From DATLGB01 sp038318085 (GTDB taxonomy: Bacteria > Actinomycetota > Thermoleophilia > Solirubrobacterales > Solirubrobacteraceae): a stretch of DNA of 59,230 nucleotides. The stretch lies in NCBI GenBank assembly GCA_038318085.1, contig JBBQBV010000003.1:1-59230 (forward strand), given 5' to 3'. This document shows, in pieces, positions 14,519 through 23,433 of the stretch (the stretch's first letter is position 1; the number at the start of each line of letters is the position of its first letter). The translations under genes were made by a program, and so were the position numbers. The notes beneath the pieces were generated by a model. It did not search any database. It saw only the letters and a list, made by a program, of their open reading frames with translations, and had not been told where the DNA came from.

Positions 14519-16105
14519 ATGGCGACGTCGGCCGCGACGACCTTCCGCTGGCCGCGCGCGCAGGCCCTCGTGCGCGGGCGCGCCGCCCTGTGGATCCCCC
14601 TGGGGCTCGGCCTGCTGGCGGCGGTGTCGGTGCTGGTGCGCACGATCCGCTTCGACGCGGGCCTGTGGGTCGACGAGGGGCTCTCCTTCGGGATCGCCGA
14701 CCGGCCGCTGGCAGACATCCCGTCGGTCATGCGCCAGGACGGCTCGCCGCCGCTGTACTACCTGCTTCTGCACCTGTGGACACGCGGTCTGGGCGTCCGC
14801 AGCGAGGTCGCGCTGCACGCGCTGTCGCTGATCTTCGCGGTGCTCGTGATCCCGATCGCCTGGGCGCTCGTGCGCGCCCTGCTCGGCGCTCGCGCGGGCT
14901 GGGTCGCAGCCGTGCTGCTGGCCTGCAATCCCTTCCTGACGCAGTACGCGCAGGAGGCGCGGATGTACTCGCTGACGGTCCTGCTGGCGGTCGTGTCGGT
15001 CACGTGCTTCGTGGGCGCCTTCGCGCTCGAGCGCGGCCGCCGCTGGACTGTGGGCTTCGCCCTCGCCGAGGCCCTGCTGCTCTACACGCACAACTGGGGC
15101 CTGTTCGGCGGCGCCGGGCTCGCCGCGGCCTGGGCGGTGCTCGTCGTGGTCGCCGAAGGCGATCGCCGCCGGTCGCTCCTGCGCGAGGGACTGCTCGCCG
15201 CCGCGGGCATCGCCGTCCTGTTCGCGCCCTGGCTGCCGACGCTCGCGTTCCAGGCCGCGCACACGGGCGCGCCGTGGGCGAACCCGCCGGGGTTCACCGA
15301 CCTCGTCGGGGCGCCCAAGAAGCTGCTCGGGACCTCCCCGCAGTACCTGCTGCTCCTTGTCACCGCGGTCGGGCTCGCGCCGCTGGTGCGCGGTCCCGTC
15401 CGGCGCTGGCGGCCCGAGGCGCGTGCCGCGCTCGCGCTCGCCGTCGCGACCGTCGTCACGCTTTCCGTCCCGTGGCTGCTCTCGCAGGCCGCGCCGGCGT
15501 GGGCGTCGCGCTACCTCGCGGTCGGGCTGGCGCCGCTCGTGCTGCTGGCCGCGATCGGGCTCTCGCGCGCGGGCCGGCTGGGCATGGGGGCGCTGGTCCT
15601 GGTGGCGCTCGTCTCGATCGCCTACAACGGCCCCAAGACCAAGAGCAACGTCCGTTCGGTGGCGGAGGCGATCACGCCGAGCCTCGCCGCCGGCGACGTC
15701 GTCATCTCAACGCAACCTGAACAGGCGCCGGTGCTGCACTACTACCTGCACGACGTCGCCGGCCTGCGCTGGGCGTCGATCATCGGACCCCTCACGGACC
15801 TCGGGGTCACCGACTGGCGTGACGGCACCGAGCGCCTCGAGGCCACGAGCCCGCGGAAGGATCTCGCCCCGGTGCTGGACGGCGTCAGGCCCGGCCAGCG
15901 CGTGGTTCTCGTCTCGCCCGAGTTCGGGATCCTCGCGCGCTGGGAGGCTCCGTGGTCGGCGCTCGTGCGCAGCCGCAGCCTCGCCTGGGAGGACGCGATG
16001 CGCAGCGACCCCCGGTTCCGGGTAATCAGCGTGGAGCCGCCGAATCCCGTCTCCCGCCCGAACGAAGTGCGCGCGACGATATTCGCGCGAGAGCCGGTAG
16101 GCTGA
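14519..16105 (+). CDS. Glycosyltransferase family 39-like (PMT_2) membrane protein
   Basis: A 528-residue polytopic protein. The GT39/83-like signature is present: V51-D52-E53-G in the first extracytoplasmic loop (FDAGLWVDEGLSFG), and 'QYAQEARMYSL' after the fourth helix. About ten to twelve membrane segments end near residue 370, and a soluble extracytoplasmic domain of about 150 residues follows. It should transfer a sugar from a polyprenyl-phosphate donor to a lipid or protein outside the membrane. ATG start at 14519 with no strong Shine-Dalgarno. Downstream neighbour is an FAD oxidoreductase that often accompanies such clusters. Confidence 0.85.
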   Translation: MATSAATTFRWPRAQALVRGRAALWIPLGLGLLAAVSVLVRTIRFDAGLWVDEGLSFGIADRPLADIPSVMRQDGSPPLYYLLLHLWTRGLGVRSEVALHALSLIFAVLVIPIAWALVRALLGARAGWVAAVLLACNPFLTQYAQEARMYSLTVLLAVVSVTCFVGAFALERGRRWTVGFALAEALLLYTHNWGLFGGAGLAAAWAVLVVVAEGDRRRSLLREGLLAAAGIAVLFAPWLPTLAFQAAHTGAPWANPPGFTDLVGAPKKLLGTSPQYLLLLVTAVGLAPLVRGPVRRWRPEARAALALAVATVVTLSVPWLLSQAAPAWASRYLAVGLAPLVLLAAIGLSRAGRLGMGALVLVALVSIAYNGPKTKSNVRSVAEAITPSLAAGDVVISTQPEQAPVLHYYLHDVAGLRWASIIGPLTDLGVTDWRDGTERLEATSPRKDLAPVLDGVRPGQRVVLVSPEFGILARWEAPWSALVRSRSLAWEDAMRSDPRFRVISVEPPNPVSRPNEVRATIFAREPVG

Positions 16106-16167
16106 GACCCCTTCTCGCCTGGCGGGCGCCGTAACGATTTCGCCATCTCGCCGACGAGCTACTTGCC

Positions 16168-17697
16168 ATGACCACGTTCCAGTCCGACACGTCCGAGTTC
16201 GACCGCGTCACCTCCGGCGGCGGCAGCGGTCGGCGCAAGCGGCCGGTCGCGGTGCTGGGCGGAGGTCCCGCGGGCCTGACCGCCGGCTACCTGCTGGCCA
16301 AGCGCGGGATCCCGGTGATCGTCTTCGAGGCGGAGGACCAGGTCGGCGGCATCGCCAAGACCGAGGTCCGCGACGGCTACCGCTTCGACCTCGGCGGCCA
16401 CCGGTTCTTCACGAAGTCCCAGGAGGTCAACGACCTCTGGCACGAGGTGCTCAAGGAGGAGTTCCTGCTGCGCCCGCGGCTGTCGCGCATCTACTGGAAC
16501 AAGAAGTTCCTGTACTACCCGCTCGACGGCATGGACGTGATCAAGAAGCTCGGTCCCGTCGAGCTCACGCGCGCGCTGTTCTCCTACCTATGGGCGGCGG
16601 TCAAGCCCAAAGGACGCGAGGACGACCTGGAGACCTGGGTCACCAACCGCTTCGGCAAGCGCCTCTACGAGCTGTTCTTCAAGTCCTACAACGAGAAGGT
16701 GTGGGGGGTGCCCTGCACGGAGATTCGCGCCGAGTGGGCGGCCCAGCGCATCCGCGGGCTGTCCTTTTTTTCCGCGGCCAGGGCCGCGTTCTTCGGCAAC
16801 CGCGGCAACAAGATCAAGTCGCTGATCGGCGAGTTTCACTACCCGCGCTTCGGCCCGGGCCAGATGTGGGAGACGATGGCCGACGAGATCATCGCGGCGG
16901 GTGGCGAGATCCGCATGAACACGCCGGTCACGCAGTTGGACTCCGAGCACGGCCGGGTGGTGGCCGTGCACGCCGGCTCCGAGCGCGTCGAGTGCTCGGA
17001 GGTCATCTCCTCGCTGCCGCTGCGCCTGACGGTCGGCATCTCCGAGCCCCCGGCACCGGTGGCGGTGCAGGAGGCCGCACGCGGCCTGCGCTATCGCGAC
17101 TTCCTCACGGTCGCGCTCGTGATCGACGGTGAGGATCTGTTCCCGGACAACTGGATCTACATCCACGAGCCCGGCGTCCGCGTCGGACGCATCCAGAACT
17201 TCCGTTCCTGGAGCCCGTGGATGGTCCCGGATCCGGCAAAGGCCTCGATCGGCCTCGAGTACTTCTGCTTTCAGGGCGACGACCTCTGGGACGAGAGCGA
17301 CGAGGGCCTGGTCGCCCTCGCCACGGCGGAGATCGCCAAGCTCGGCCTGGCCGACCCCGCGAAGGTCGAGCGCGGCTTCGTGACCCGCGTCCCGCTCGCC
17401 TACCCCATGTACGACGCCGACTACGCCGAGCGGGTCGCCGCGATCCGCACCTGGCTCGAGGGCTACTCGAACCTCCAGCAGGTCGGCCGCAACGGCCTGC
17501 ACCGCTACAACAACTCCGACCACTCGATGTTGACGTCGATCCGCGCGGTCGAGAACATCCTCGACGGCACGAGCCACGATCTGTGGGCCGTCAACGCGGA
17601 ATCCGTCTACCACGAGACCGACGTCGAGGAGGAGCACCCGTACCGGCGCGCGCCGGAGACCAAGGCGATGCGCGAGCCGCTCGCCTCCGAGCGCTGA
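16168..17697 (+). CDS. NAD(P)/FAD-dependent oxidoreductase, amine oxidase / UDP-galactopyranose mutase-like superfamily
   Basis: A 509-residue flavoprotein. The dinucleotide-binding loop is VLGGGPAGLTAGYL (residues 29-42), followed by the Glu at the end of beta-2 in 'IVFEAEDQVGG'. 'RFDLGGHRFFTKS' resembles the region that binds the isoalloxazine ring in UDP-galactopyranose mutase and protoporphyrinogen-oxidase-like enzymes. The C-terminal 'NLQQVGRNGLHRYNNSDHS' is a strong family signature. The substrate is likely a nucleotide sugar or lipid-linked sugar given the two GT-C genes upstream, but this is inferred from context. There is an unusual run of seven T in the 16760s within the coding region. 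Confidence 0.85.
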   Translation: MTTFQSDTSEFDRVTSGGGSGRRKRPVAVLGGGPAGLTAGYLLAKRGIPVIVFEAEDQVGGIAKTEVRDGYRFDLGGHRFFTKSQEVNDLWHEVLKEEFLLRPRLSRIYWNKKFLYYPLDGMDVIKKLGPVELTRALFSYLWAAVKPKGREDDLETWVTNRFGKRLYELFFKSYNEKVWGVPCTEIRAEWAAQRIRGLSFFSAARAAFFGNRGNKIKSLIGEFHYPRFGPGQMWETMADEIIAAGGEIRMNTPVTQLDSEHGRVVAVHAGSERVECSEVISSLPLRLTVGISEPPAPVAVQEAARGLRYRDFLTVALVIDGEDLFPDNWIYIHEPGVRVGRIQNFRSWSPWMVPDPAKASIGLEYFCFQGDDLWDESDEGLVALATAEIAKLGLADPAKVERGFVTRVPLAYPMYDADYAERVAAIRTWLEGYSNLQQVGRNGLHRYNNSDHSMLTSIRAVENILDGTSHDLWAVNAESVYHETDVEEEHPYRRAPETKAMREPLASER

Positions 17698-17762
17698 GGC
17701 CTGGTCTCGGTCAGTCGTCAGCGTTCTCGGACGCGTCAGCGGGTCCCTTGAGCCGCGGCTCG

Positions 17763-20384
17763 ATGCCCCGTCGCCTCCAGCGCGCGTTCCTGATCGCCGC
17801 GCTGTGGCTGATGGCCGTTCCCGCAGCCGCCTCCGCGCTGGCGACCCCCCGGGCGAGCGGCACCGGCGGGGTCTGGACGGGGGTGTCCGGCGCCTTGGCG
17901 CAGCGCCGTGGAGGGGCCGCGCTGGAAACCCGGCCGGGCCGCTACCGAGCGTTCGCGCTGGACCGGGCCACGCTCTCGGCACGGCTCCGCGGCTCCCCGC
18001 CGGAGAACACCCGGGCCGCCCGCGGGGCGCTCCCGCAGATCTCGATCCCCGCGCCCGACGGGACGCTCGAGCGCTTTCGCTTCGTCGAGTCGCCCGTGAT
18101 GGCGCCGGCACTGGCGCGAAAGGTTCCGGGCGTCCGGACCTACGCGGGCTCCGGCGTCGACGACCCGACCGCGACGGTCCGCTTCGACCTGACCCCGCTC
18201 GGCTTTCACGCCTCCGTGCGCGGCGCCGACGGCGCGTGGTACGTCGATCCGGCCTACCACGGCGACCAGGGCCGCTACGTCACCTACTACGGGCGCGACC
18301 TCGGTGACGTCCACGGCCCGCTGGCGGAGCGCGAGCCGCCGATCCCGGCGTCCGGCTCGACGCCGATGGGCAACCAGCGTGCGCCGTCCACGCCCGGCAG
18401 CCTCGTGATCCAGCGCACCTACCGGCTCGCGCTGGTCTCTGATCCCAGCTACGCCGGCTACTTCGGCTCCGCCATGGTCGACGCGGCGAAGGCGATCCTG
18501 ATCAACCGCGTGGATCAGGTCTACAACGATGACCTCGCCGTGAAGCTGGAGCTCGTCGCCCACAACGACCTGCTCAACCTCGACACGCCCACCAAGTTCA
18601 CCGGGAGGGCCGGGCCGTGCGCGCCCGCGTCGTGCTATCCACCCGGATTCGTCGACTGCGGCGACGTCGTGGACTCAAACCAGGCGGTCGTCGACCGCGT
18701 GATCGGCACCGCCGAGTACGACATCGGCCACATCGCACTCGGGCTCGACGGCGGCGGGATCGCCGGGCTGGGCGTCGTCGGCCGCCCCGGCCAGAAGGCG
18801 AAGGGCTGCACGGGCATCCCTGTGCCGAGGGGCGACGCCTACGCGATCGACTATGTGGCGCACGAGATGGGCCACCAGTTCTCGGGCAACCACACGTTCA
18901 ACGGCACCCAGAGCAACTGCGCCGGCGACAACCGCAACGACCCCACCGCCGTCGAGCCGGGCAGCGGCTCGTCGATCATGGCCTACGCCGGCATCTGCGA
19001 CACCGACAACCTCCAGCGCCACAGCGACCCCTACTTCTCGCAGCGCTCGATCCAGGAGATCCAGGCCTACGTCACGTCGTCGATCTCCGGGGCGACCAAC
19101 CAGGGCGCCCCCGCGACGACGGCCAACCGCTCGCCGGTCGTGACGCCCCCGGCCGCCAGGTCGATCCCCGCCTTGACCCCGTTCACGCTGACCGGGTCGG
19201 CGACGGACCCCGACGGCGATCCCCTGATCTTCATGTGGGAGCAGAACGACCCGGGGACGGGCACCGGCCTGGTCGACAACCGCAAGCCCAACGGCGCGCT
19301 GTTCCGGCAGTTCAGCTTCCTCGCGATCGAGGGCGATCCGTTCTCCTCGCCCGCCCTGGGCGAGAACACCGCCACCGCGGCGGATCTCGCTCGGACGTTT
19401 CCCGACCTCGCGCAGGTCGCGGCGGGCAACACCAACGCCGCGACCGGGAGCTGCCCGCCGGCGAGCTCCCCGCCGACGCCCACGCAGATCGACTGCTTCT
19501 CGGAGTTCCTGCCCGCCGACGCGCGGACCATGAACTTCCGTCTCACGGCCCGGGACAGGGTTCTGGCCGGCGGCGGGGTCAGCCACGGCGACGTGGCGAT
19601 CTCCGTGAGCGGCACCGTCCCCTTCCGGGTCACCTCGCAGACGACGCCGACCGACGCGAACTTCTCGACCCCGGTGCCGGTCCGGTGGACGGCGGGCACC
19701 GACGCCGCGCCGTTCGACGTCGCCGACGTGAAGATCTCCTACTCCACGGACTCCGGGCTCACGTTCCCGACCGTCCTGGCCGCCAGCACGCCCAACGACG
19801 GCGGGGAGGACCTGCTCGTCCCGCCGGTGGACACGACGCAGGGGCGCTTCAAGGTCGAGGCGTCCGACAACTACTTCTTCGACATCTCCCACGCCGATCT
19901 GACGGCCGGGGCGGGCGTCACGCCGAGCCCGACGACCACGCCGACGGCAACGTCGACGTCGACCGCGACCGCGACCGCGACGGCGACCGGCGCTCCGACG
20001 CCCTACGCCCTGCCGGGCGCGTTGAGGCCGAGCCTGGCGAGGACCGCCAGGAGGCTGACGATCTCCAACCGCGGTCGCGTCACGATCAAGCTCAGCTGCC
20101 AGCCCGTCGACCGCTCCGCGTCGGTGCCGGCCACCTGCTCGGGCCGGGTCAGGCTGACCGCGAGGTTCAAGCACGCCGACAAGCGCAAGCCGCGGACGAT
20201 CGCGAGCAAGGCGTTCTCCATTGCGGCGACGACCACCAGGTCGGTCAAGGTCAAGCTCTCCACGAGGGCCCGGAGGTCGCTGCGCCGGAGGTCGCTCAAG
20301 GTGATGGTCAGGGCGGCCGTCGCGAACCCGAACGGGTCGCGCTCGACGAGCAGGAGGGTCACGCTGAAGAAGCGCAAGACGTAG
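17763..20384 (+). CDS. Secreted reprolysin-type zinc metalloprotease
   Basis: An 873-residue exported protease. ATG 17763 is followed by a signal peptide (MPRRLQRAFLIAALWLMAVP, cleavage near 'ASALA'). A pro-domain reaches about residue 200. The catalytic domain has the zinc motif H367-E368-x2-H371-x5-H377 (HEMGHQFSGNH), with Ser where the usual Gly stands, and a Met-turn 'SIMAYAGIC'. After about residue 450 come an Ig-like/cadherin-type region ('TGSATDPDGDPL'), a Thr/Pro/Ala-rich linker with alternating Thr-Ala, and a basic C-terminal beta domain. It probably degrades extracellular protein or processes surface proteins. It stands alone between flanking operons. Confidence 0.88.
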   Translation: MPRRLQRAFLIAALWLMAVPAAASALATPRASGTGGVWTGVSGALAQRRGGAALETRPGRYRAFALDRATLSARLRGSPPENTRAARGALPQISIPAPDGTLERFRFVESPVMAPALARKVPGVRTYAGSGVDDPTATVRFDLTPLGFHASVRGADGAWYVDPAYHGDQGRYVTYYGRDLGDVHGPLAEREPPIPASGSTPMGNQRAPSTPGSLVIQRTYRLALVSDPSYAGYFGSAMVDAAKAILINRVDQVYNDDLAVKLELVAHNDLLNLDTPTKFTGRAGPCAPASCYPPGFVDCGDVVDSNQAVVDRVIGTAEYDIGHIALGLDGGGIAGLGVVGRPGQKAKGCTGIPVPRGDAYAIDYVAHEMGHQFSGNHTFNGTQSNCAGDNRNDPTAVEPGSGSSIMAYAGICDTDNLQRHSDPYFSQRSIQEIQAYVTSSISGATNQGAPATTANRSPVVTPPAARSIPALTPFTLTGSATDPDGDPLIFMWEQNDPGTGTGLVDNRKPNGALFRQFSFLAIEGDPFSSPALGENTATAADLARTFPDLAQVAAGNTNAATGSCPPASSPPTPTQIDCFSEFLPADARTMNFRLTARDRVLAGGGVSHGDVAISVSGTVPFRVTSQTTPTDANFSTPVPVRWTAGTDAAPFDVADVKISYSTDSGLTFPTVLAASTPNDGGEDLLVPPVDTTQGRFKVEASDNYFFDISHADLTAGAGVTPSPTTTPTATSTSTATATATATGAPTPYALPGALRPSLARTARRLTISNRGRVTIKLSCQPVDRSASVPATCSGRVRLTARFKHADKRKPRTIASKAFSIAATTTRSVKVKLSTRARRSLRRRSLKVMVRAAVANPNGSRSTSRRVTLKKRKT

Positions 20385-20429
20385 CTCCCCCCGGGGCGAT
20401 GTCTGCGCATTGCGTTGCCGAACACCGGT

Positions 20430-20451
20430 TATGATGGTACTTTGCGAAGTA
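20430..20451 (+). promoter_or_regulatory. -10 element and dyad at the aminotransferase start
   Basis: TATGAT at 20430-20435 is a near-consensus -10 that would place transcription start near 20442, giving a leader of about 9 bases before ATG 20451. No good -35 is seen at normal spacing. TACTT-tgcg-AAGTA (20438-20451) is a perfect 5-bp dyad covering the expected start site and the A of the ATG. The downstream Lrp-type regulator may bind here; this is inference. Confidence 0.4.
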
Positions 20452-21836
20452 TGACCGCCCGGACGCTGCGCAACACACCAGAGGCGCTCCGACACGCTGC
20501 TGAGCAGCACCTCTGGCTGCACTTCACCCGCATGTCCGCCGCCCGCGGCGAGGGGCTGCCCATCATCGTCAGCGGCGACGGCTGCTATCTGACCGACATC
20601 GAGGGCCGGCGCTACCTCGACGGCCTCGCCGGCCTCTTCGCCGTGCAGATCGGCTACTCCTATGGCGACGAGATCGGCGAGGCGGCGCACCAGCAGATGA
20701 AGGAGCTGCCGTTCTACACGAACTGGAGCTACGCCCACCCGCGCGCGATCGAGCTCGCCGAGGAGGTCGCGAGCCTCGCCCCCGGCGCCCTGGACCGCGT
20801 GTTCTTCGTCTCGGGCGGCTCGGAGGCCGTCGAGTCGGCGTGGAAGCTCGCCCGCCAGTGGCACCACGAAAACGGCGAGCGCCGCTGGAAAGCCGTCTCG
20901 CGCAACGTCGCCTACCACGGCACCACGATGGGGGCCCTCTCGATCAACGGCATCCCCGCGCTGCGCACCCCGTTCGAGCCGCTGGTTCCCGAGGTCGGCC
21001 ACGTGCGCAACACCAACCGCTTCCACCGCCCGGAGGGGGAGACGGAGGAGGGGTTCACCGCCTTCCTGCTCGACGACCTCGAGCACACGCTCGAGGCCAT
21101 GGACCCGAGCACGGTCGCGATGGTGATCATGGAGCCCGTGCAGAACGCGGGCGGCTGCCTCCAGCCGCCGGCCGGCTACTTCCAGGGCGTCCGCCGGATC
21201 TGCGACGAGCACGGCATCCTGCTGTGCGCGGACGAGGTCATCTGCGGCTTCGGACGCCTCGGCGCATGGTTCGGCTCGGAGCGCTACGACATCCGCCCGG
21301 ACCTGATCACCGCGGCCAAGGGCCTTTCGTCGGCCTACGCGTCGATCGGCGCCGTGATCGCCACCGACCGCGTCGCCGAGCCGTTTTTACACGGCTCCAC
21401 GTCGTTCGGCCACGGCATCACGTTCGGCGGGCACCCGACGATGTGCGCCATCGCCTCCAAGAACATCGAGATCATGAAGCGCGAGCGCATCGTCGAGCAC
21501 GTCGCCGACCAGGGCGGCGCGTTCCTGGGCACCCTCGGGCAGCTGCGCGACCTGCCGATCGTCGGCGACGTCCGCGGCACGGGCTTCTTCGCCGCCATCG
21601 AGCTCGTCCGCGACAAGGACACCAAGGCGTCGTTCTCCGCCGAGGAGGCCGAGTCGCTGCTGCGCGGCTTTCTTTCGCCGCGGCTGCTCGAGTCCGGCCT
21701 CATCTGCCGCGCCGACGACCGCGGGGACCCCGTGATCCAGCTCTCCCCGCCGCTGATCGCCGAGCAGGCGCAGTTCGACGAGATGACCGGCATCCTCGGC
21801 ACGGTCCTGGGGGAGGCGTGGAGCCGCCTGAGCTGA
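20451..21836 (+). CDS. Class III (omega) aminotransferase, PLP-dependent
   Basis: A 461-residue fold-type I PLP enzyme. The Schiff-base lysine is K290 in TAAKGLSSAY; 'DEVICGFGRLG' carries the Asp that contacts the pyridine nitrogen, and 'VSGGSEAVESAWKLAR' binds the phosphate. The shape matches beta-alanine/putrescine:pyruvate transaminases (omega-transaminases), so the amino donor is probably a polyamine, beta-alanine or similar omega-amine. ATG 20451 is chosen because the upstream TTG would pass through the promoter. It overlaps the Lrp-family regulator by 19 bases, which implies co-expression and probably regulation by the amino compound. Confidence 0.9.
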   Translation: MTARTLRNTPEALRHAAEQHLWLHFTRMSAARGEGLPIIVSGDGCYLTDIEGRRYLDGLAGLFAVQIGYSYGDEIGEAAHQQMKELPFYTNWSYAHPRAIELAEEVASLAPGALDRVFFVSGGSEAVESAWKLARQWHHENGERRWKAVSRNVAYHGTTMGALSINGIPALRTPFEPLVPEVGHVRNTNRFHRPEGETEEGFTAFLLDDLEHTLEAMDPSTVAMVIMEPVQNAGGCLQPPAGYFQGVRRICDEHGILLCADEVICGFGRLGAWFGSERYDIRPDLITAAKGLSSAYASIGAVIATDRVAEPFLHGSTSFGHGITFGGHPTMCAIASKNIEIMKRERIVEHVADQGGAFLGTLGQLRDLPIVGDVRGTGFFAAIELVRDKDTKASFSAEEAESLLRGFLSPRLLESGLICRADDRGDPVIQLSPPLIAEQAQFDEMTGILGTVLGEAWSRLS

Positions 21837-22348
21837 GCCGCGGCCGCGGCCGCGGCGCCGTCCGGCGGCCAGGCTGGCTCGACGACCTCGACCGCCGCCT
21901 GATCGCGGCGCTGCAGGCCAACGGCCGCGAGCCGTTCCGGCCGCTGGCCGGGCGCCTCGGCGTCTCGGAGGCGACGATCCGCAACCGCTACGCCCGCCTC
22001 GTGGAGGCGGGCGTACTGCAGGTGACCGCCGTCACGAACCCGCTCGGCATGGGCTACGACGCGATGGCGATGCTCGGCATCACCGTCGCGGGCTCGCCCG
22101 CGGTCGTGGCCGACGAGCTGGCGACGTGGGAGGAGGCCATCTACGTGGTCGTGGTGGCCGGGCGCTATGACCTGCTGGCCGAGCTCGTCGCCCGCGACCG
22201 CCGCGACCTGCTGGCCATCATGAACCGCGTGCGCGCGATCGACGGCGTCACCTCGTCGGAGACCTTCGTCTACCTCGATCTCGCCGTCCAGCGCAACGAC
22301 TTCGGCGCCGCCTTCGAGGCCGCGGCCACGGCGACGGGCGACGACTGA
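21818..22348 (+). CDS. Lrp/AsnC family transcriptional regulator
   Basis: A 176-residue regulator. GTG 21818 follows a GGGGGAGG run very closely. After a short Arg/Gly-rich head, the helix-turn-helix is at about residues 22-62 ('LDDLDRRLIAALQANGREPFRPLAGRLGVSEATIRNRY'), followed by an alpha-beta RAM (ligand-binding) domain containing 'VVVVAGRYDLLAELVARDRRDL'. Members sense amino acids or related compounds as octamers. The gene overlaps the 3' end of the aminotransferase gene, so it is likely its regulator and may also control its own operon. Confidence 0.88.
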   Translation: MEPPELSRGRGRGAVRRPGWLDDLDRRLIAALQANGREPFRPLAGRLGVSEATIRNRYARLVEAGVLQVTAVTNPLGMGYDAMAMLGITVAGSPAVVADELATWEEAIYVVVVAGRYDLLAELVARDRRDLLAIMNRVRAIDGVTSSETFVYLDLAVQRNDFGAAFEAAATATGDD

Positions 22349-22449
22349 GCCGGCCGCGCCGACAGGGCTCAGCCCGTGGGTTCGGGTCGATGCGCATGCC
22401 CCGGCAGGGTACGGGTACCCCCGAGCGGACCCCTGAGGGAGAGGATCGC

Positions 22450-22824
22450 ATGGCCGAGGAGACCCAGGACGAGCGCAACGACTCCGACGAGGACATCCAG
22501 ATGGACCACGAGTCCATCGACAAGATCATCGAGGAGGTCGAGGAGAACCCGCCCCAGAGGCTCGAGGACTGGCCCGGGGGGAAGGCCAAGTACCGCACGA
22601 TCGGCGGCGGCGACGCCAACGAGGCCTGGGAGGAGGGGCCGACCGCCAAGCTCGGGCCCTCGGACCTGCGCTACCACGACGACGGCTCGATCACGATCAA
22701 GGGGGAGAAGGTCGACAACCCCGACGACTACAAGGGCGACCCGATCCCGGGCGGCCCGACCGATCCCGATGCGCCGCCGGACCCGGACGCGCAGGCCGAG
22801 GAGCGCGCCGGCGACGGCGAGTAG
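22450..22824 (+). CDS. Small acidic protein of unknown function
   Basis: A 124-residue, strongly acidic protein (MAEETQDERNDSDEDIQMDH) with low hydrophobicity. ATG 22450 is preceded by a good purine-rich site (GGGAGAGGA), which decides the start over ATG 22390. The middle has 'GGKAKYRTIGGGDANEAWEEG' and 'LRYHDDGSITIKG', which might be a small beta element; the C-terminus is Asp/Pro/Glu-rich. No signal peptide. Its stop directly abuts the stop of the rhodanese gene on the other strand. The family is not recognised. Confidence 0.65.
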   Translation: MAEETQDERNDSDEDIQMDHESIDKIIEEVEENPPQRLEDWPGGKAKYRTIGGGDANEAWEEGPTAKLGPSDLRYHDDGSITIKGEKVDNPDDYKGDPIPGGPTDPDAPPDPDAQAEERAGDGE

Positions 22825-23187
22825 TCAGTGATCGGCGACGTGGCCGTCCTCGGGCTCGAGCGGGAGGCCGAGAGCGTGCCAGGCGCCGATGCCGCCGGTG
22901 AGGGAGTAGGCCGTGTAGCCCGCGCGGCGGAAGGCGTTGGCCGCCATCCCAGAGCGCGCGCCGAGGCGGCAGTAGAACAGGACGGGCTTCTCGCGGCTGA
23001 TGCTGTCGGCCTGGGAGGCGAGGCGCTCGAGCTCGAGGTGGCGCGAGCCGGCCAGACGGCCCGCCTCGACCTCGTAGGGCTCGCGCACGTCGATCAACTG
23101 GACCTCGCCCTCGCGGATCAGCTCGGCTGCCCGCTGCGGCGCGACCTCGAGGTTCTCGTCGTCGAACGCGCTCATCGTGGATGGCAC
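22825..23187 (-). CDS. Rhodanese-domain sulfurtransferase
   Basis: A 120-residue single-domain rhodanese (108-residue if ATG 23175 is used in place of the GTG at 23187). The active-site loop is C73-R-L-G-A-R-S-G, followed by 'AANAFRRAGYTAYSLTGGIGAW', the standard C-terminal signature. The opening 'VQLIDVREPYEVEAGRLAGSRHLEL' is also standard. The enzyme should carry a persulfide on Cys73 and donate sulfur, for example to cyanide-like or protein thiol acceptors. No signal peptide; cytoplasmic. It is a single gene, converging on the acidic protein. Confidence 0.9.
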   Translation of the reverse strand: MPSTMSAFDDENLEVAPQRAAELIREGEVQLIDVREPYEVEAGRLAGSRHLELERLASQADSISREKPVLFYCRLGARSGMAANAFRRAGYTAYSLTGGIGAWHALGLPLEPEDGHVADH

Positions 23188-23267
23188 GGTAGCCCGCCGC
23201 CGCTGCTTTTTTCAGACGGGGAAGACATAACGACGGCCCGAGTGTGTATGGTCACGCCGGTCCGTTG

Positions 23268-23424
23268 CACATCTGGCCGAGTTCCCGACGAACATGCGTC
23301 GGGGAGCGGGGGAACCAGAGGGCGCTTGTCGAAGAGCACCCCGGGGCGAATCGTCGGCATGCCGGCGTAGCGCGATCTTTCCGCGCGAGCCCGTCAGCTA
23401 ACCCCGTAGGCGCGAGAGAGAAGG
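23268..23424 (+). ncRNA. c-di-AMP riboswitch (ydaO-yuaA class)
   Basis: The leader of the NlpC/P60 gene carries the class signature elements in order: GAGCGGGGGAACC at 23304-23316, GGGGCGAATCG at 23343-23353, and CGCGAGCCCGTCAGCT followed by AACCCCGTAGGC at 23384-23411. The first and last match the strongly conserved core of ydaO-yuaA RNAs, and the spacing is typical. The class binds cyclic di-AMP and in actinobacteria usually lies before cell-wall hydrolase genes. The purine-rich ribosome site (AGAAGGGG) of the next gene follows directly, so translation control is plausible. The ends are approximate. A second copy with the same core is at 39684-39834. Confidence 0.85.
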
Positions 23425-23433
23425 GGTTGTCGC

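Noticed and set aside
18675..21212. An 845-residue minus-strand frame
   Set aside because: Antisense to the metalloprotease and aminotransferase; no recognisable domain.
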